This document shows, one piece after another, positions 22,926-31,261 of a DNA stretch of 37,039 nucleotides. The translations under genes and the position numbers were made by a program. The stretch covers positions 1-37,039 of the forward strand of contig JAIBBP010000116.1 in NCBI GenBank assembly GCA_019694615.1, written 5' to 3'. The notes beneath the pieces are model-generated. The model worked only from the letters and a program-made list of their open reading frames with translations. It did no database searches and had not been told where the DNA came from. Each line of letters opens with the position of its first letter. The stretch's first letter is position 1. The DNA is from Microthrixaceae bacterium. Its GTDB lineage: Bacteria; Actinomycetota; Acidimicrobiia; Acidimicrobiales; Microtrichaceae.

Positions 22926-24966
22926 TGCTCTGGTCAAGGGTCACGGCTCCTAGGTCGTCGATGATGAGGTGGTCTGCGAGTTCGTCGTAGGACAGCACCG
23001 GCATGTGGGGCACCACGCGGCTCACGAAGTTCCGCATTGCCGGGCGGAGGCTGGGGGCGCACACCAGCACCGGCTCGTGGCCGTGCTGCTCGGCGTCACG
23101 CAACTGCCCGGCAAGAGCCCGTCCGACGCGCGCCGCGGTCTCGGGATCGAGCGCGAGGAACGACCCGGTCTCGTTGCGCTGCAACGCTCCGAGGAGGCCC
23201 TGCTCGACCAGCGGATCGAGTGTGATGACCGCGAGGTGGCCGTTGTTGGCACGGGACGCGCAGATCGTCGGGCCGAGTTGTTGTCGGACGGCTTCGACGA
23301 CCAGCTCGGTATCGCGGGTGACTCGGGCCCGCTCGCTGATCACCTCGAGGATGCGGGTGAGGTCGCGGATCGGAACCTGTTCGGCGAGCAACTGGTGCAA
23401 CACCTGTTGCGTCTCGGCAAGGCTGACCCCACATGCCGCCAAGTCCTCGACGACCGCGCCGTCGTGCTCGCGTACGAGCTCGACGAGGGCCTTCACGTCC
23501 TGCCGGCTGAGGAGCTGCGGAGCGTGTTCCCGGGCGATCTCGGCGAGGTGGGTGGTAACCACCGATGCACGATCAACGACCGTCGCGCCCATCGCTTCGG
23601 CGGACGCCCGGTGTTCAGGGCCGATCCACTTCGCCGGGAGGCCGAAGACCGGCTCGAACACCTCTGGACCGGGGAACACGCTGAGGTCGTCGGCGATGAC
23701 CAGGAGCCTCCCGGCCGGGGCGTGTCCCGTTGCGACCTCGACTCCGTGGATCCGAACGAGGTACGTGCCGAGCTCGAGCTCGACGTTGTCGCGGGTCCGG
23801 ACGGGAGGGATGACGATGCCCAACTCCTCGACGAGCTTCCGCCGCAGCGCCTGCACCCGATCCAGCAGGTCCCCGTTCGCCGCCGGGTCGACGAGGTCGA
23901 CGAGGTCGACGGCGAGCTCGAGACTGAGGGGCTCGATGCGAAGCGCCCGATTCAGTTCGGCGGGTGAGTTTGGATCCTCATCGATCTCGGCGACGACCGG
24001 GAGATCGAGCATCTCCCGTTCCATCGCCTCGGCCTCGTTACCGAGGCGCCGACCGAGCAACCAGGCACTCCCGCCCACGATGAGAAACGGGAGCTTTGGA
24101 ATGCCGGGGGCGACAGCGAACGCCATCATCGCCAGCCCACCCATCCGGAGCGCCTTGTGCTGGCGAGCGAACTGCGACGTCACGTCACTGCCGAGGTCGT
24201 CGGCGCTGGCCGCACGGGTGATGATGAGGCCCGACGAGATCGACACGAGCAACGCCGGGATCTGCGAGATGAGGCCGTCACCGACGGTGAGAAGGCTGTA
24301 CGTCTGCACTGCCTCGCCGATCGCCTGATCACGCTGGATCACCCCGACAAGCAGACCACCGATGAGATTCACCGCCGTGATCACGATGGCAGCGATCGCG
24401 TCGCCCTTGACGAACTTCGACGCACCGTCCATCGCTCCGTAGAAGTCGGCTTCCGCGGTGACCTCGTTGCGGCGGTGCCGAGCCTCGACATCGTCGATCA
24501 CTCCGGCGTTGAGGTCCGCATCGATGGCCATCTGCTTACCGGGCATGGCATCCAACGTGAAGCGGGCTGCGACCTCGGCGACGCGTGTCGCACCGTTGGT
24601 GATCACGACGAACTGGATCACGACGAGGATGAAGAACACCACGAGGCCGACGACCAGCGACCCGCCGATGACGAACGAGCCGAACGCCTCGATGACCTCG
24701 CCGGCATCGCCCTCGGCGAGAATGAGCCTCGACGTACTCACGTTCAACCCCAGCCGGAAGAGCGTGGCGATCAGCAGGAGCGACGGGAACGCCGACAGGT
24801 CGAGCGCCTTCGACACGTTCAGCGAGGCCAGCAGCATCAGGATCGCGAGGCCGAGGTTGCACGCCAGCAGCACGTCGAGCAGCACCGTCGGCACGGGGAT
24901 GACCATGAGGGCCACCACGAAAACGACGGCGAGGGGAAAGAGGCTGGCCCCGAGTTTCTTGGGCAT
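22918..24966 (-). CDS. flhA: Flagellar export gate protein FlhA
   Basis: 682 residues, full length for FlhA. Eight membrane segments occupy the first ~320 residues, with the conserved FRLGLNVSTSRLIL and the cytoplasmic FHIPEP-type loop (FTLDAMPGKQMAIDADLNAGVIDDVEARHRR, including the key Asp in AIDADLNAG). The C-terminal domain holds GPEVFEPVFGLPAKWI and the RVTRDTELVVEAVRQQLGPTIC block. FlhA is the nonamer that binds export chaperones in the flagellar type III apparatus. ATG at 24966 has GGAG about 10 bases upstream. Everything expected is present, so this gene shows no decay. Confidence 0.96.
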   Translation of the reverse strand: MPKKLGASLFPLAVVFVVALMVIPVPTVLLDVLLACNLGLAILMLLASLNVSKALDLSAFPSLLLIATLFRLGLNVSTSRLILAEGDAGEVIEAFGSFVIGGSLVVGLVVFFILVVIQFVVITNGATRVAEVAARFTLDAMPGKQMAIDADLNAGVIDDVEARHRRNEVTAEADFYGAMDGASKFVKGDAIAAIVITAVNLIGGLLVGVIQRDQAIGEAVQTYSLLTVGDGLISQIPALLVSISSGLIITRAASADDLGSDVTSQFARQHKALRMGGLAMMAFAVAPGIPKLPFLIVGGSAWLLGRRLGNEAEAMEREMLDLPVVAEIDEDPNSPAELNRALRIEPLSLELAVDLVDLVDPAANGDLLDRVQALRRKLVEELGIVIPPVRTRDNVELELGTYLVRIHGVEVATGHAPAGRLLVIADDLSVFPGPEVFEPVFGLPAKWIGPEHRASAEAMGATVVDRASVVTTHLAEIAREHAPQLLSRQDVKALVELVREHDGAVVEDLAACGVSLAETQQVLHQLLAEQVPIRDLTRILEVISERARVTRDTELVVEAVRQQLGPTICASRANNGHLAVITLDPLVEQGLLGALQRNETGSFLALDPETAARVGRALAGQLRDAEQHGHEPVLVCAPSLRPAMRNFVSRVVPHMPVLSYDELADHLIIDDLGAVTLDQSNV

Positions 24967-25123
24967 CAGATTCGGACTCCAGGACGACCCACGAGATCGT
25001 CGTTTCGAGCGCTCGGCATCATCGATGATCCGAGCGGCGGTCGCGGCGTCCGTGCCGAGAACAGGGCCGTCGTCGTGAACGGCTCCGACTCCATCGGCAC
25101 AAGGCTGCGGGAGTTGAGGCAGC

Positions 25124-26323
25124 TCACGACGTCACCAGATCCCGCCCGGCCTCGGCCTCCGCTTGTTTCTCCAGCACCCGACGCCTCGCCGGCGGCACGC
25201 GCTCGAGAGCAGTCGCCCCCGACGGGGTCCAGGTGTCCGGAACATGCAGGTCGATCGCTCCGCCGTAGCTCCGCCGGCTGGCGCTCACGCGGTGGAGGAA
25301 CGCCAGCACCGTGGCGACCGCCTGGTACAGCTCCGGAGGAATCTCCTCACCAACCCGGCAGACGGCGTACAACGTCCGCGCGAGCGGCTTTGACTCCACG
25401 ATGGGCACCCCGCCGGCTGTTCCCGCCGCCCTGATCTTCATCGCCAACTCGTCGGCACCGCGGGCGATGACCTTCGGAGCACCAAGTGCCGGCTGATACT
25501 CAATGGCGACGGCGAAGTGCGTCGGGTTGGTGACGATCACGTCGGCGTTGGGGACGGCCGCCAACATGCGGTTGCGGGACATCTGGGCGCGCACCTGTCG
25601 TTGGCGCCCTTTGACGTGCGGGTCACCGTCGGATTCGCGTGCCTCCTGCTTGATCTCGTGCTTGCTCATCCGCATGTCGCGAATGTGCTTGTACCGCTGG
25701 AACGCGTAGTCGAACAGACCGACGACAAGCGCCGCCGCGGCGATAGCCCTCACAACGGCGAGCGTGGACTCCGCCGTGGTTCGTATGGCGAGGTGGGCCG
25801 AGCGAAACGGAGCGCTCATCAGATCCGCGGCCGTGCCCTGCACCATCGTCCAGGCGACCGCGACGATGATCGCAAGCTTCATCGTCGAGGTGAGCGTCGC
25901 CCACAGGCTCTGCACCGAGAACATCCGCTTGAGGCCCTGCAACGGGTTCAGTCGGGAGAACTTCGGCTTCAACGGCGTCCCGGTGAGCAGCAGACCGACC
26001 TGTGCGAGGTTGCCGACGATCGCGATCACGAGCAGAGCGACCATCGCCGGGATGATCGCGCCGAGCATCGCGATGAACGATCGACTCACCGCCCCGGTGA
26101 GCAGCCGCTCGTCGGGGTCACGGGCGATGTCGAGCATCATGCGGAGCGTCGACGTGACCGCCGCTCCGGATCGGTTGATCATGCCGGGCATCACGACCGT
26201 CGCGACGAGAACCGACAGCCACGTGACAAGGTCCTCGGACCGAACGACCCGACCTTCCTTCCGCGCTTCCTTCTTCCGCTTGGCGGTCGGGGCCTCGGTC
26301 TTGCTGTGCTTGTCGCCGGACAC
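25124..26323 (-). CDS. flhB: Flagellar export switch protein FlhB
   Basis: 399 residues. A basic N-terminus (KTEAPTAKRKKEARKEGRVVRSEDL), four membrane segments and the autocleavage motif NPTH at residues 266-269 within VIVTNPTHFAVAIEY are all present; the C-terminal cytoplasmic domain (APKVIARGADELAMKIR, IPPELYQAVATVLAFL) is complete, with a tail about 40 residues longer than usual. FlhB switches export specificity from rod/hook to filament subunits. It starts 6 bases after the fliR remnant stop. The 157 bases between flhB and flhA hold no gene that I can support. Confidence 0.96.
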   Translation of the reverse strand: MSGDKHSKTEAPTAKRKKEARKEGRVVRSEDLVTWLSVLVATVVMPGMINRSGAAVTSTLRMMLDIARDPDERLLTGAVSRSFIAMLGAIIPAMVALLVIAIVGNLAQVGLLLTGTPLKPKFSRLNPLQGLKRMFSVQSLWATLTSTMKLAIIVAVAWTMVQGTAADLMSAPFRSAHLAIRTTAESTLAVVRAIAAAALVVGLFDYAFQRYKHIRDMRMSKHEIKQEARESDGDPHVKGRQRQVRAQMSRNRMLAAVPNADVIVTNPTHFAVAIEYQPALGAPKVIARGADELAMKIRAAGTAGGVPIVESKPLARTLYAVCRVGEEIPPELYQAVATVLAFLHRVSASRRSYGGAIDLHVPDTWTPSGATALERVPPARRRVLEKQAEAEAGRDLVTS

Positions 26324-26329
26324 GTTGCG

Positions 26330-26668
26330 TCACCCCCTCCGGACGAGCGCGTGCATCATCTCGAGCGCGTCCTTGACGAGCTGTGCCGACACATACGGAA
26401 TCAGCGGCAGCGCCGCTCCAAGCAGCATGAACATGACGAGGCTCTTGGCCCCGAAGCCGAGCACCATGACGTTCAGCTTTGGGGCGGCACGGCTAGCGAG
26501 GCCCAGAAGGATCTCCGTGACGAACAGCGCCCCGAGGATCGGAGCGCCGACCTGGAGCGCAGCGATCAGGAACGCCTGAATGTCGTGCACGAGCAGGGTG
26601 CCGACACGATCGATCCTGAATCCGCTCGCCGGCGACAACTCGAACGTCTTGGAGAGGTCATAGAGCGC
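26330..26668 (-). pseudogene. fliR: fliR, 3' part only (5' half missing)
   Basis: About 110 residues clearly belong to the C-terminal half of FliR: LYDLSKTFELSP, then IQAFLIAALQVGAPILGALFVTEILLGLASRAAPKLNVMVLGFGAKSLVMFMLLGAALPLIP and a short amphipathic end. FliR is normally about 250-260 residues, so the first ~140 residues with the first membrane segments are gone. The open frame continues upstream to 26944, but that part is antisense to fliO and has no FliR character or membrane segment. The gene is otherwise in its normal place before flhB. Without its N-half FliR cannot complete the FliPQR export gate. Confidence 0.8.
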
Positions 26669-26956
26669 AAGCCGCTCTCTCGGAACTCCTCGATCGCCAT
26701 CGTCCGCGTCGGCAACGAGACGCTCGCCGTCGGAATCACCGAGAACTCCGTGTCGCTGCTCGGACCCGCCGACGTTCCCGACCTCGATCTCCCGGTCGTC
26801 GAACAGAGCGCCGAACAGAGCGCCGCGCCAACCAACGGCCGCCTTCACGATGTCGCCGTCGACCTGAGAGCAGACCGAACTGCCGAGCCCGAAGGCCGCG
26901 GCAGGAACCTCATAGACACGCTTCGCGACATGACCGTCCGTCACGTCCCCGGTTGA
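26660..26956 (+). pseudogene. fliO: fliO, 3' part only (5' end missing)
   Basis: The translated stretch VIERKPLSRNSSIAIVRVGNETLAVGITENSVSLLGPADV followed by a variable linker and the end NLIDTLRDMTVRHV is the conserved C-terminal domain of FliO, and fliP follows 30 bases downstream as usual. The N-terminal membrane segment of FliO is missing: upstream DNA in this frame is antisense to fliR. No start codon with a ribosome-binding site is apparent at the junction. FliO assists FliP assembly. Confidence 0.72.
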
Positions 26957-26986
26957 GCACCGCTTCCACCCGCTGGATCACCGACC

Positions 26987-27910
26987 ATGCCCGCCTCACC
27001 TTCACGCACGGCCGAGCCGCACCGCGCAGCCGGACCAGGACACCGGTCGCTGCGCCCCCGCGCGCTCCCGTTGCTGCTCGTCATCGCGTCGGTGTTGGCA
27101 ACGTGGTCGACCGCCCCGACGAGTGCCTCAGCCGCGCCGGCCCAGACGGTTCCCGCTGTCACCGTTCCGACTGTGCCGGCGCCGACGACGACAACGACCG
27201 ACGACGGTGACAACGTCAGCATCGATCTCGACCTCGGTGAGGTAGCGCGGGACTCCAACCCGACCGCTTCGGGCGAGGAACGCAAACCGTCGAAGAGCAT
27301 CGTCATCTTCCTGCTGCTCACGCTGCTGTCGATCGTACCGTCGCTCCTGATCTGCATGACCAGCTTCACGCGCATCGTCGTCGTGCTGTCGATTGCCCGC
27401 AACGCCATCGGCCTTCAGTCCATCCCGCCCAACCAGGTAATCACCGGACTCGCCGTCTTCCTGTCGTTGTTCGTCATGGCTCCAACGCTGAAGGAGATGA
27501 ACGACCAAGGCCTCCAGCCCTACCTCCGCGGCGACATCAAACAGTCCGAGGCGCTGAAAGCAGCCGAGAAGCCCCTCAAGAAGTTCATGCTCGCGAATAC
27601 CCGGCAGACCGAACTGAACCTGATGATCGACGCCGCTGATCAGGAGCGGCCGAAAGAGCCCGAGCAGTTGTCGCTCACGACCATCATCCCGGCGTTCATC
27701 CTGTCCGAGCTGAAGTCGGCGTTCATCATCGGCGTGATGGTGCTTCTGCCGTTCCTGATCATCGACCTGATCGTGTCGAGCGGGCTCATGAGCCTGGGCA
27801 TGATGATGCTTCCACCGGTCTTCGTCTCGCTGCCGTTCAAGATCCTGTTGTTCGTCATGGTGGACGGCTGGGCGCTGATCGCCCACGCCCTGATCGCCAA
27901 CTACCACTAG
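26987..27910 (+). CDS. fliP: Flagellar export gate protein FliP
   Basis: 307 residues. A long basic N-terminal extension precedes a signal-like hydrophobic segment (about 27-50) and a Thr/Pro/Val-rich linker; the core then runs VIFLLLTLLSIVPSLLICMTSFTRIVVVLSIARNAIGLQSIPPNQVITGLAVFLSLFVMAPT, ending with MMMLPPVFVSLPFKILLFVMVDGWALI. These are the FliP signature blocks. FliP pentamers with FliQ and FliR form the export channel. ATG at 26987 is the most upstream reasonable start; a later start closer to the signal segment is possible. fliQ follows 9 bases later. Confidence 0.95.
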   Translation: MPASPSRTAEPHRAAGPGHRSLRPRALPLLLVIASVLATWSTAPTSASAAPAQTVPAVTVPTVPAPTTTTTDDGDNVSIDLDLGEVARDSNPTASGEERKPSKSIVIFLLLTLLSIVPSLLICMTSFTRIVVVLSIARNAIGLQSIPPNQVITGLAVFLSLFVMAPTLKEMNDQGLQPYLRGDIKQSEALKAAEKPLKKFMLANTRQTELNLMIDAADQERPKEPEQLSLTTIIPAFILSELKSAFIIGVMVLLPFLIIDLIVSSGLMSLGMMMLPPVFVSLPFKILLFVMVDGWALIAHALIANYH

Positions 27911-27919
27911 GCCGCTGTC

Positions 27920-28189
27920 ATGACCGACGCGTCGATCACCGAAATCGGCATCCAAGCCATGGTCCTCACCATGAAGCTCTCTGCCCCCGTTCTGCTCACC
28001 GCTCTCGCCGTGGGCATCCTCATCGGCATGGTGCAATCAGCCACCCAGTTGCAGGAGCCGACCATCGCGTTCGTGCCGAAGTTCGTCGCGATGGCTGTCG
28101 TGCTGCTCATCTGCGGTAACTGGATGCTCTCGGAGGCGGTGGGCTTCACCCATTCCCTCTTCGACCAGATCCCCAAGATGCTGTCCTGA
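27920..28189 (+). CDS. fliQ: Flagellar export gate protein FliQ
   Basis: 89 residues, two membrane segments (about 16-38 and 53-73): PVLLTALAVGILIGMVQSATQLQEPTIAFVPKFVAMAVVLLICGNWML is the FliQ core, including the polar QSATQLQE loop. The size is the family norm. fliR would normally follow; here the next gene is inorganic pyrophosphatase, and the 64 intervening bases contain no fliR sequence. Confidence 0.95.
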   Translation: MTDASITEIGIQAMVLTMKLSAPVLLTALAVGILIGMVQSATQLQEPTIAFVPKFVAMAVVLLICGNWMLSEAVGFTHSLFDQIPKMLS

Positions 28190-28201
28190 ACGGATGGGCC
28201 A

Positions 28202-28231
28202 GCGGCTCCTCGTCTGGGGCCGTCGAGCCGC
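28202..28231. terminator. Weak hairpin after fliQ
   Basis: GCGGCTC (28202-28208) and GAGCCGC (28225-28231) could pair across a 16-base loop, 13 bases after the fliQ stop. Short arms and no T-tract make this a weak candidate. Confidence 0.25.
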
Positions 28232-28238
28232 GCGCCAG

Positions 28239-28244
28239 TAGGGT
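28239..28244 (+). promoter_or_regulatory. Candidate -10 box, leaderless ppa promoter
   Basis: TAGGGT ends 9 bases before the ppa ATG at 28254; no ribosome-binding site lies between. It is the same hexamer as at 8719. Confidence 0.4.
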
Positions 28245-28253
28245 TGCCGCCCT

Positions 28254-28754
28254 ATGACTGACGAGTTCCGAGTCGAGACCGTGATCGAGATCCCCCGCGG
28301 ATCGCGCAACAAGTACGAGATGGACCACGAGACCCGCAAGATCTGGCTCGACCGCTACCTCTACACCGCCACCACCTACCCGGCCGACTACGGCTTCTTC
28401 GAGAACACGCTCGGAGGCGACGGCGACCCGCTCGACGCGCTCGTCCTCATGAACGAATCGACCTTTCCCGGTTGCCACCTGTGGGCACGACCGGTCGGCG
28501 TCGTGCACATGGCCGACGAAGCAGGCGACGACGCCAAGGTGCTGTGTGTCCTCGCCGGCGACCCGCGTTGGGACCACATTCAGGACATCGACGACGTGAA
28601 CCCCGCGCTGCTCGACGAGATCGGCCACTTCTTCGAGGTGTACAAGGCCCTCGAGCCGAACAAGGCGTCGGAGATCGGGCGGTGGGGCGACGCTGAGGCC
28701 GCACGGACCGAGATCATCGAGGCCCAGCAGCGGTACGCCGACCAGCAGCACTGA
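28254..28754 (+). CDS. ppa: Inorganic pyrophosphatase (family I)
   Basis: 166 residues, the usual size of bacterial soluble PPase. Motifs: VIEIPRGSRNKYEMD, LYTATTYPADYGFFENTLGGDGDPLDALVL, which contains the signature DGDPLDALV with the three metal-binding Asp, and VLCVLAGDPRWDHIQDIDDV. It hydrolyses PPi to drive biosynthetic reactions in the cytoplasm. A TAGGGT box 9 bases before the ATG suggests a leaderless mRNA. It is followed 14 bases later by the membrane spermidine-synthase-like gene. Confidence 0.96.
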   Translation: MTDEFRVETVIEIPRGSRNKYEMDHETRKIWLDRYLYTATTYPADYGFFENTLGGDGDPLDALVLMNESTFPGCHLWARPVGVVHMADEAGDDAKVLCVLAGDPRWDHIQDIDDVNPALLDEIGHFFEVYKALEPNKASEIGRWGDAEAARTEIIEAQQRYADQQH

Positions 28755-28768
28755 CTGGCCCACACCCC

Positions 28769-31252
28769 ATGAGCATTCCGTCGAGGAGCCGCCAACGGCA
28801 GCTCGCCGTCATCTTCCTCGTCAGCCTCGCGGGGCTTCTCCTCGAGGTCGGCTACACCCGCATCGTTTCGTTCAAGCTCTGGTACTACTACACGTACCTG
28901 GTCATTGGCCTCGCGCTGCTCGGCATCGGTACCGGCGGTGTTCTGGTCGCGATGTGGGGCCGCATCCGCGAAGCGACCACCGAACGGATCATGTCCGTGT
29001 GCGGCTTCACGGGTGCCGTGGCGGTGGCGGTCGGCTATTTCATCATCGCCCGCCTGCCGATCGACACCGTGCAGATCTGGGACTACGGGACGAGCCAGTC
29101 GTTCGCGAACCTGGCGAAACTCGGCCTCATCAGCCTGGTGCTGTTCGCGTCGTTCATCTCGCTCGGGGTCGTCATCTCCGTCATCTTGGGACGAGCGGAG
29201 GAGCGGGTCGGGTCCCTGTACTTCTCCGACCTGGTCGGTGCCGGCCTCGGCTGTCTCGTCGCGATTCCGCTGATCAGCTCTCTCGGCCCACCGACCGTGA
29301 TCATGGTCGCGGCGCTGGTGTTCGCGTTGTCCGGGCTCGTCGCGCTCGACCGCCCCACGTCACCGACCGGAGTCATGAACGCCGTCGCGGCGGTTGCGCT
29401 CGTTGTACTGATCGCCGCCAACAGCGTGCTCCCCGACGTTCGAACCGAGTCGTCCAAGGCCTTGTCGGGCGAGCGGGGCCCCGATGGCACCGTCATCGAG
29501 CCGGAGTTCGGCGATTGGGGTCCGGTCTTCCGCGTCGACGTGATCGGAGCGACCGACGACACGAAGATCCTTGCGCACGACGGCTCCTACGGGTCGGGCA
29601 TACACCGTTTCGACGGCGATCGGGACGGGCTCACCTCCTACGAGCACGAGGCACGCGCCATCCCCTTCCGGCTGCTCGGCCGCAACAACGACCACACCTT
29701 GATAGTCGGTTCAGCCGGCGGCAACGAGATCCTGGCGTCACTGCACTTCGGGTCGAAGAAGATCGAGGGCGTCGAATTGAATCCCGTCACCATCGGTCTG
29801 CTGCGCGACGAGTACGCGGAGTTCACCGGTCACCTCGAGGACAACCCCGAGGTCACCATCCACCAGGCCGACGGGCGATCGTTCCTGGCGCGGTCGGAGG
29901 ATTCCTACGACCTCGTCTGGTACGTCGCCCCCGACAGCTACGCGGCGAACAACGCTGCCTCGTCGGGAGCGTTCGTGCTCTCCGAGAGCTACCTGTACAC
30001 CGTCGAGATGATCAAGGAGACGCTGGAGCATCTCACCGACGACGGCATCATGGTCGTGCAGTTTGGAGAACTCGACTTCGAGGGTCAGCCGAACCGCACC
30101 GAGCGCTACGTGATGACCGCTCGCGAGGCGTTCCGCCAACTGGGCACGGAGGATCCCTCCCTTCACATGGTCGTGGCGGCGGAGCTCAATGACGGTGCGG
30201 GCGATCTGTCCACCATCATCCTGAAGCGAACGGCGTTCACGACGGCCGAGATCGACCGTGTCGCCGAGGCACTTCCCGACGTTCCCAAGACGCGGCTGCA
30301 GTACGCACCCGGCCAACCGGTGGCGCCGGGTCCGGTGGGCGATCTCGCCTCAACTTCGTCGAATGCCGAAGCCAACCGCATCGCCGCCAAGATCGACCGC
30401 GACATCAGCCCGGTCACCGACAACGCGCCGTTCTTCTGGCACTTCGCCGACTTCGGCACCGTCCTCGGCGACATCGGTCGACCAATGAGCTCGTTCAACC
30501 CCGAGGACTCGATCGGCGAGCGGGTGCTCCTCCTCCTGCTCGTGATCGCCGTGGCCTACGCGGCTGTGTTCCTGCTCCTGCCGTTCGCGATTCAACGGCG
30601 ACGCAAGCGGGTCGCGGCGCAGCCCGCTCGGGGAACCGCAGCGCTGTACTTCGCGTCGATCGGCCTCGGGTTCATGTTGATCGAGATCACGATGATTCAG
30701 CGGTTGACGCTGCTGCTCGGCTATCCGACGTACTCGCTGACCGTCACGCTGGCCTCGATCCTGGTGTCGACCGGAGTTGGAGCGTTGTTGTCGCCTCGAC
30801 TCGCGTCACGCACGGACCATCCCCTGGTCGTCCTCTGGGTGGTTCTCGGCGCGTTGACGCTCTTCTACCAGTTCGGCCTCGACGCGCTCACAGACGCCCT
30901 CCTCCCGAGCGGCCTCGCAGTTAGGGTCGCGGCGGCGATCATCGTGCTGGTTCCCATGGGTGTGTGCCTCGGCATGTTCATGCCGCTGGGACTCACCCAG
31001 CTCACCCGGATCAGCGCCGATAGCGACCAGTACGTGGCCTGGGCGTGGGCGGTCAACGGCTTCTTCTCGGTGATCGGCTCGGTGCTCACGACGATCCTGT
31101 CGATGACGTTCGGGTTTCGGATCGTGATGTTCCTGGCCCTCGTCGCCTACATCGGCGCGCTGGTCGCCCACCGCCGTCTCCAGGCGGTCGAACCCCGTTC
31201 TGTCCTGCGAGAGCACCACCCGGGTGGTGCTCTCGCAGGACAGAACGAGTAG
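28769..31252 (+). CDS. Polytopic membrane protein with spermidine-synthase-like domain
   Basis: 827 residues. The N-terminal ~220 residues hold about six to seven membrane segments (LAVIFLVSLAGLLLEVGYTRIVSFKLWYYYTYLVIGLALLGIG). A Rossmann domain of spermidine-synthase type follows (about 270-480: TLIVGSAGGNEILASLHFGSKKIEGVELNP and YDLVWYVAPDSYAANN). Five to six more membrane segments form the C-terminus. In true SpeE the catalytic Asp lies in a D(S/T)TDP-like motif; here it is APDSY, so aminopropyl transfer is unproven. The last 17 or so residues (SVLREHHPGGALAGQNE) are encoded by the palindromic repeat 31196-31247 and are probably not ancestral. Confidence 0.82.
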   Translation: MSIPSRSRQRQLAVIFLVSLAGLLLEVGYTRIVSFKLWYYYTYLVIGLALLGIGTGGVLVAMWGRIREATTERIMSVCGFTGAVAVAVGYFIIARLPIDTVQIWDYGTSQSFANLAKLGLISLVLFASFISLGVVISVILGRAEERVGSLYFSDLVGAGLGCLVAIPLISSLGPPTVIMVAALVFALSGLVALDRPTSPTGVMNAVAAVALVVLIAANSVLPDVRTESSKALSGERGPDGTVIEPEFGDWGPVFRVDVIGATDDTKILAHDGSYGSGIHRFDGDRDGLTSYEHEARAIPFRLLGRNNDHTLIVGSAGGNEILASLHFGSKKIEGVELNPVTIGLLRDEYAEFTGHLEDNPEVTIHQADGRSFLARSEDSYDLVWYVAPDSYAANNAASSGAFVLSESYLYTVEMIKETLEHLTDDGIMVVQFGELDFEGQPNRTERYVMTAREAFRQLGTEDPSLHMVVAAELNDGAGDLSTIILKRTAFTTAEIDRVAEALPDVPKTRLQYAPGQPVAPGPVGDLASTSSNAEANRIAAKIDRDISPVTDNAPFFWHFADFGTVLGDIGRPMSSFNPEDSIGERVLLLLLVIAVAYAAVFLLLPFAIQRRRKRVAAQPARGTAALYFASIGLGFMLIEITMIQRLTLLLGYPTYSLTVTLASILVSTGVGALLSPRLASRTDHPLVVLWVVLGALTLFYQFGLDALTDALLPSGLAVRVAAAIIVLVPMGVCLGMFMPLGLTQLTRISADSDQYVAWAWAVNGFFSVIGSVLTTILSMTFGFRIVMFLALVAYIGALVAHRRLQAVEPRSVLREHHPGGALAGQNE
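31196..31247. terminator. Large palindrome at gene end, GTTCTGT family copy
   Basis: Perfect 26-base arms (31196-31221 and 31222-31247) with no spacer. The outer 22 bases of each arm are identical to the hairpin at 15024-15083. It overlaps the last codons of the plus-strand membrane protein and ends 14 bases before the convergent SDR stop, so it could terminate both transcripts. Confidence 0.7.
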
Positions 31253-31261
31253 CGGGGTTCG

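Noticed and set aside
24157-25434. Long plus-strand open frame opposite flhA and flhB
   Set aside because: Composition is rich in Arg/His/Asp typical of antisense of GC-rich coding DNA; the minus strand encodes conserved FlhA and FlhB throughout.
25517-26650. Plus-strand open frame leading into the fliO remnant
   Set aside because: Only the last ~99 codons (from about 26660) look like FliO; the rest is antisense to flhB and fliR and has no membrane segment.
26669-26944. N-terminal ~92 residues of the minus-strand fliR frame as a novel fused domain
   Set aside because: This stretch is exactly antisense to the FliO domain, has no hydrophobic segment, and is explained as a shadow frame past the junction.
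27128-28036. Minus-strand open frame opposite fliP
   Set aside because: His/Asp/Arg-rich shadow of fliP; no ribosome-binding site or family pattern.
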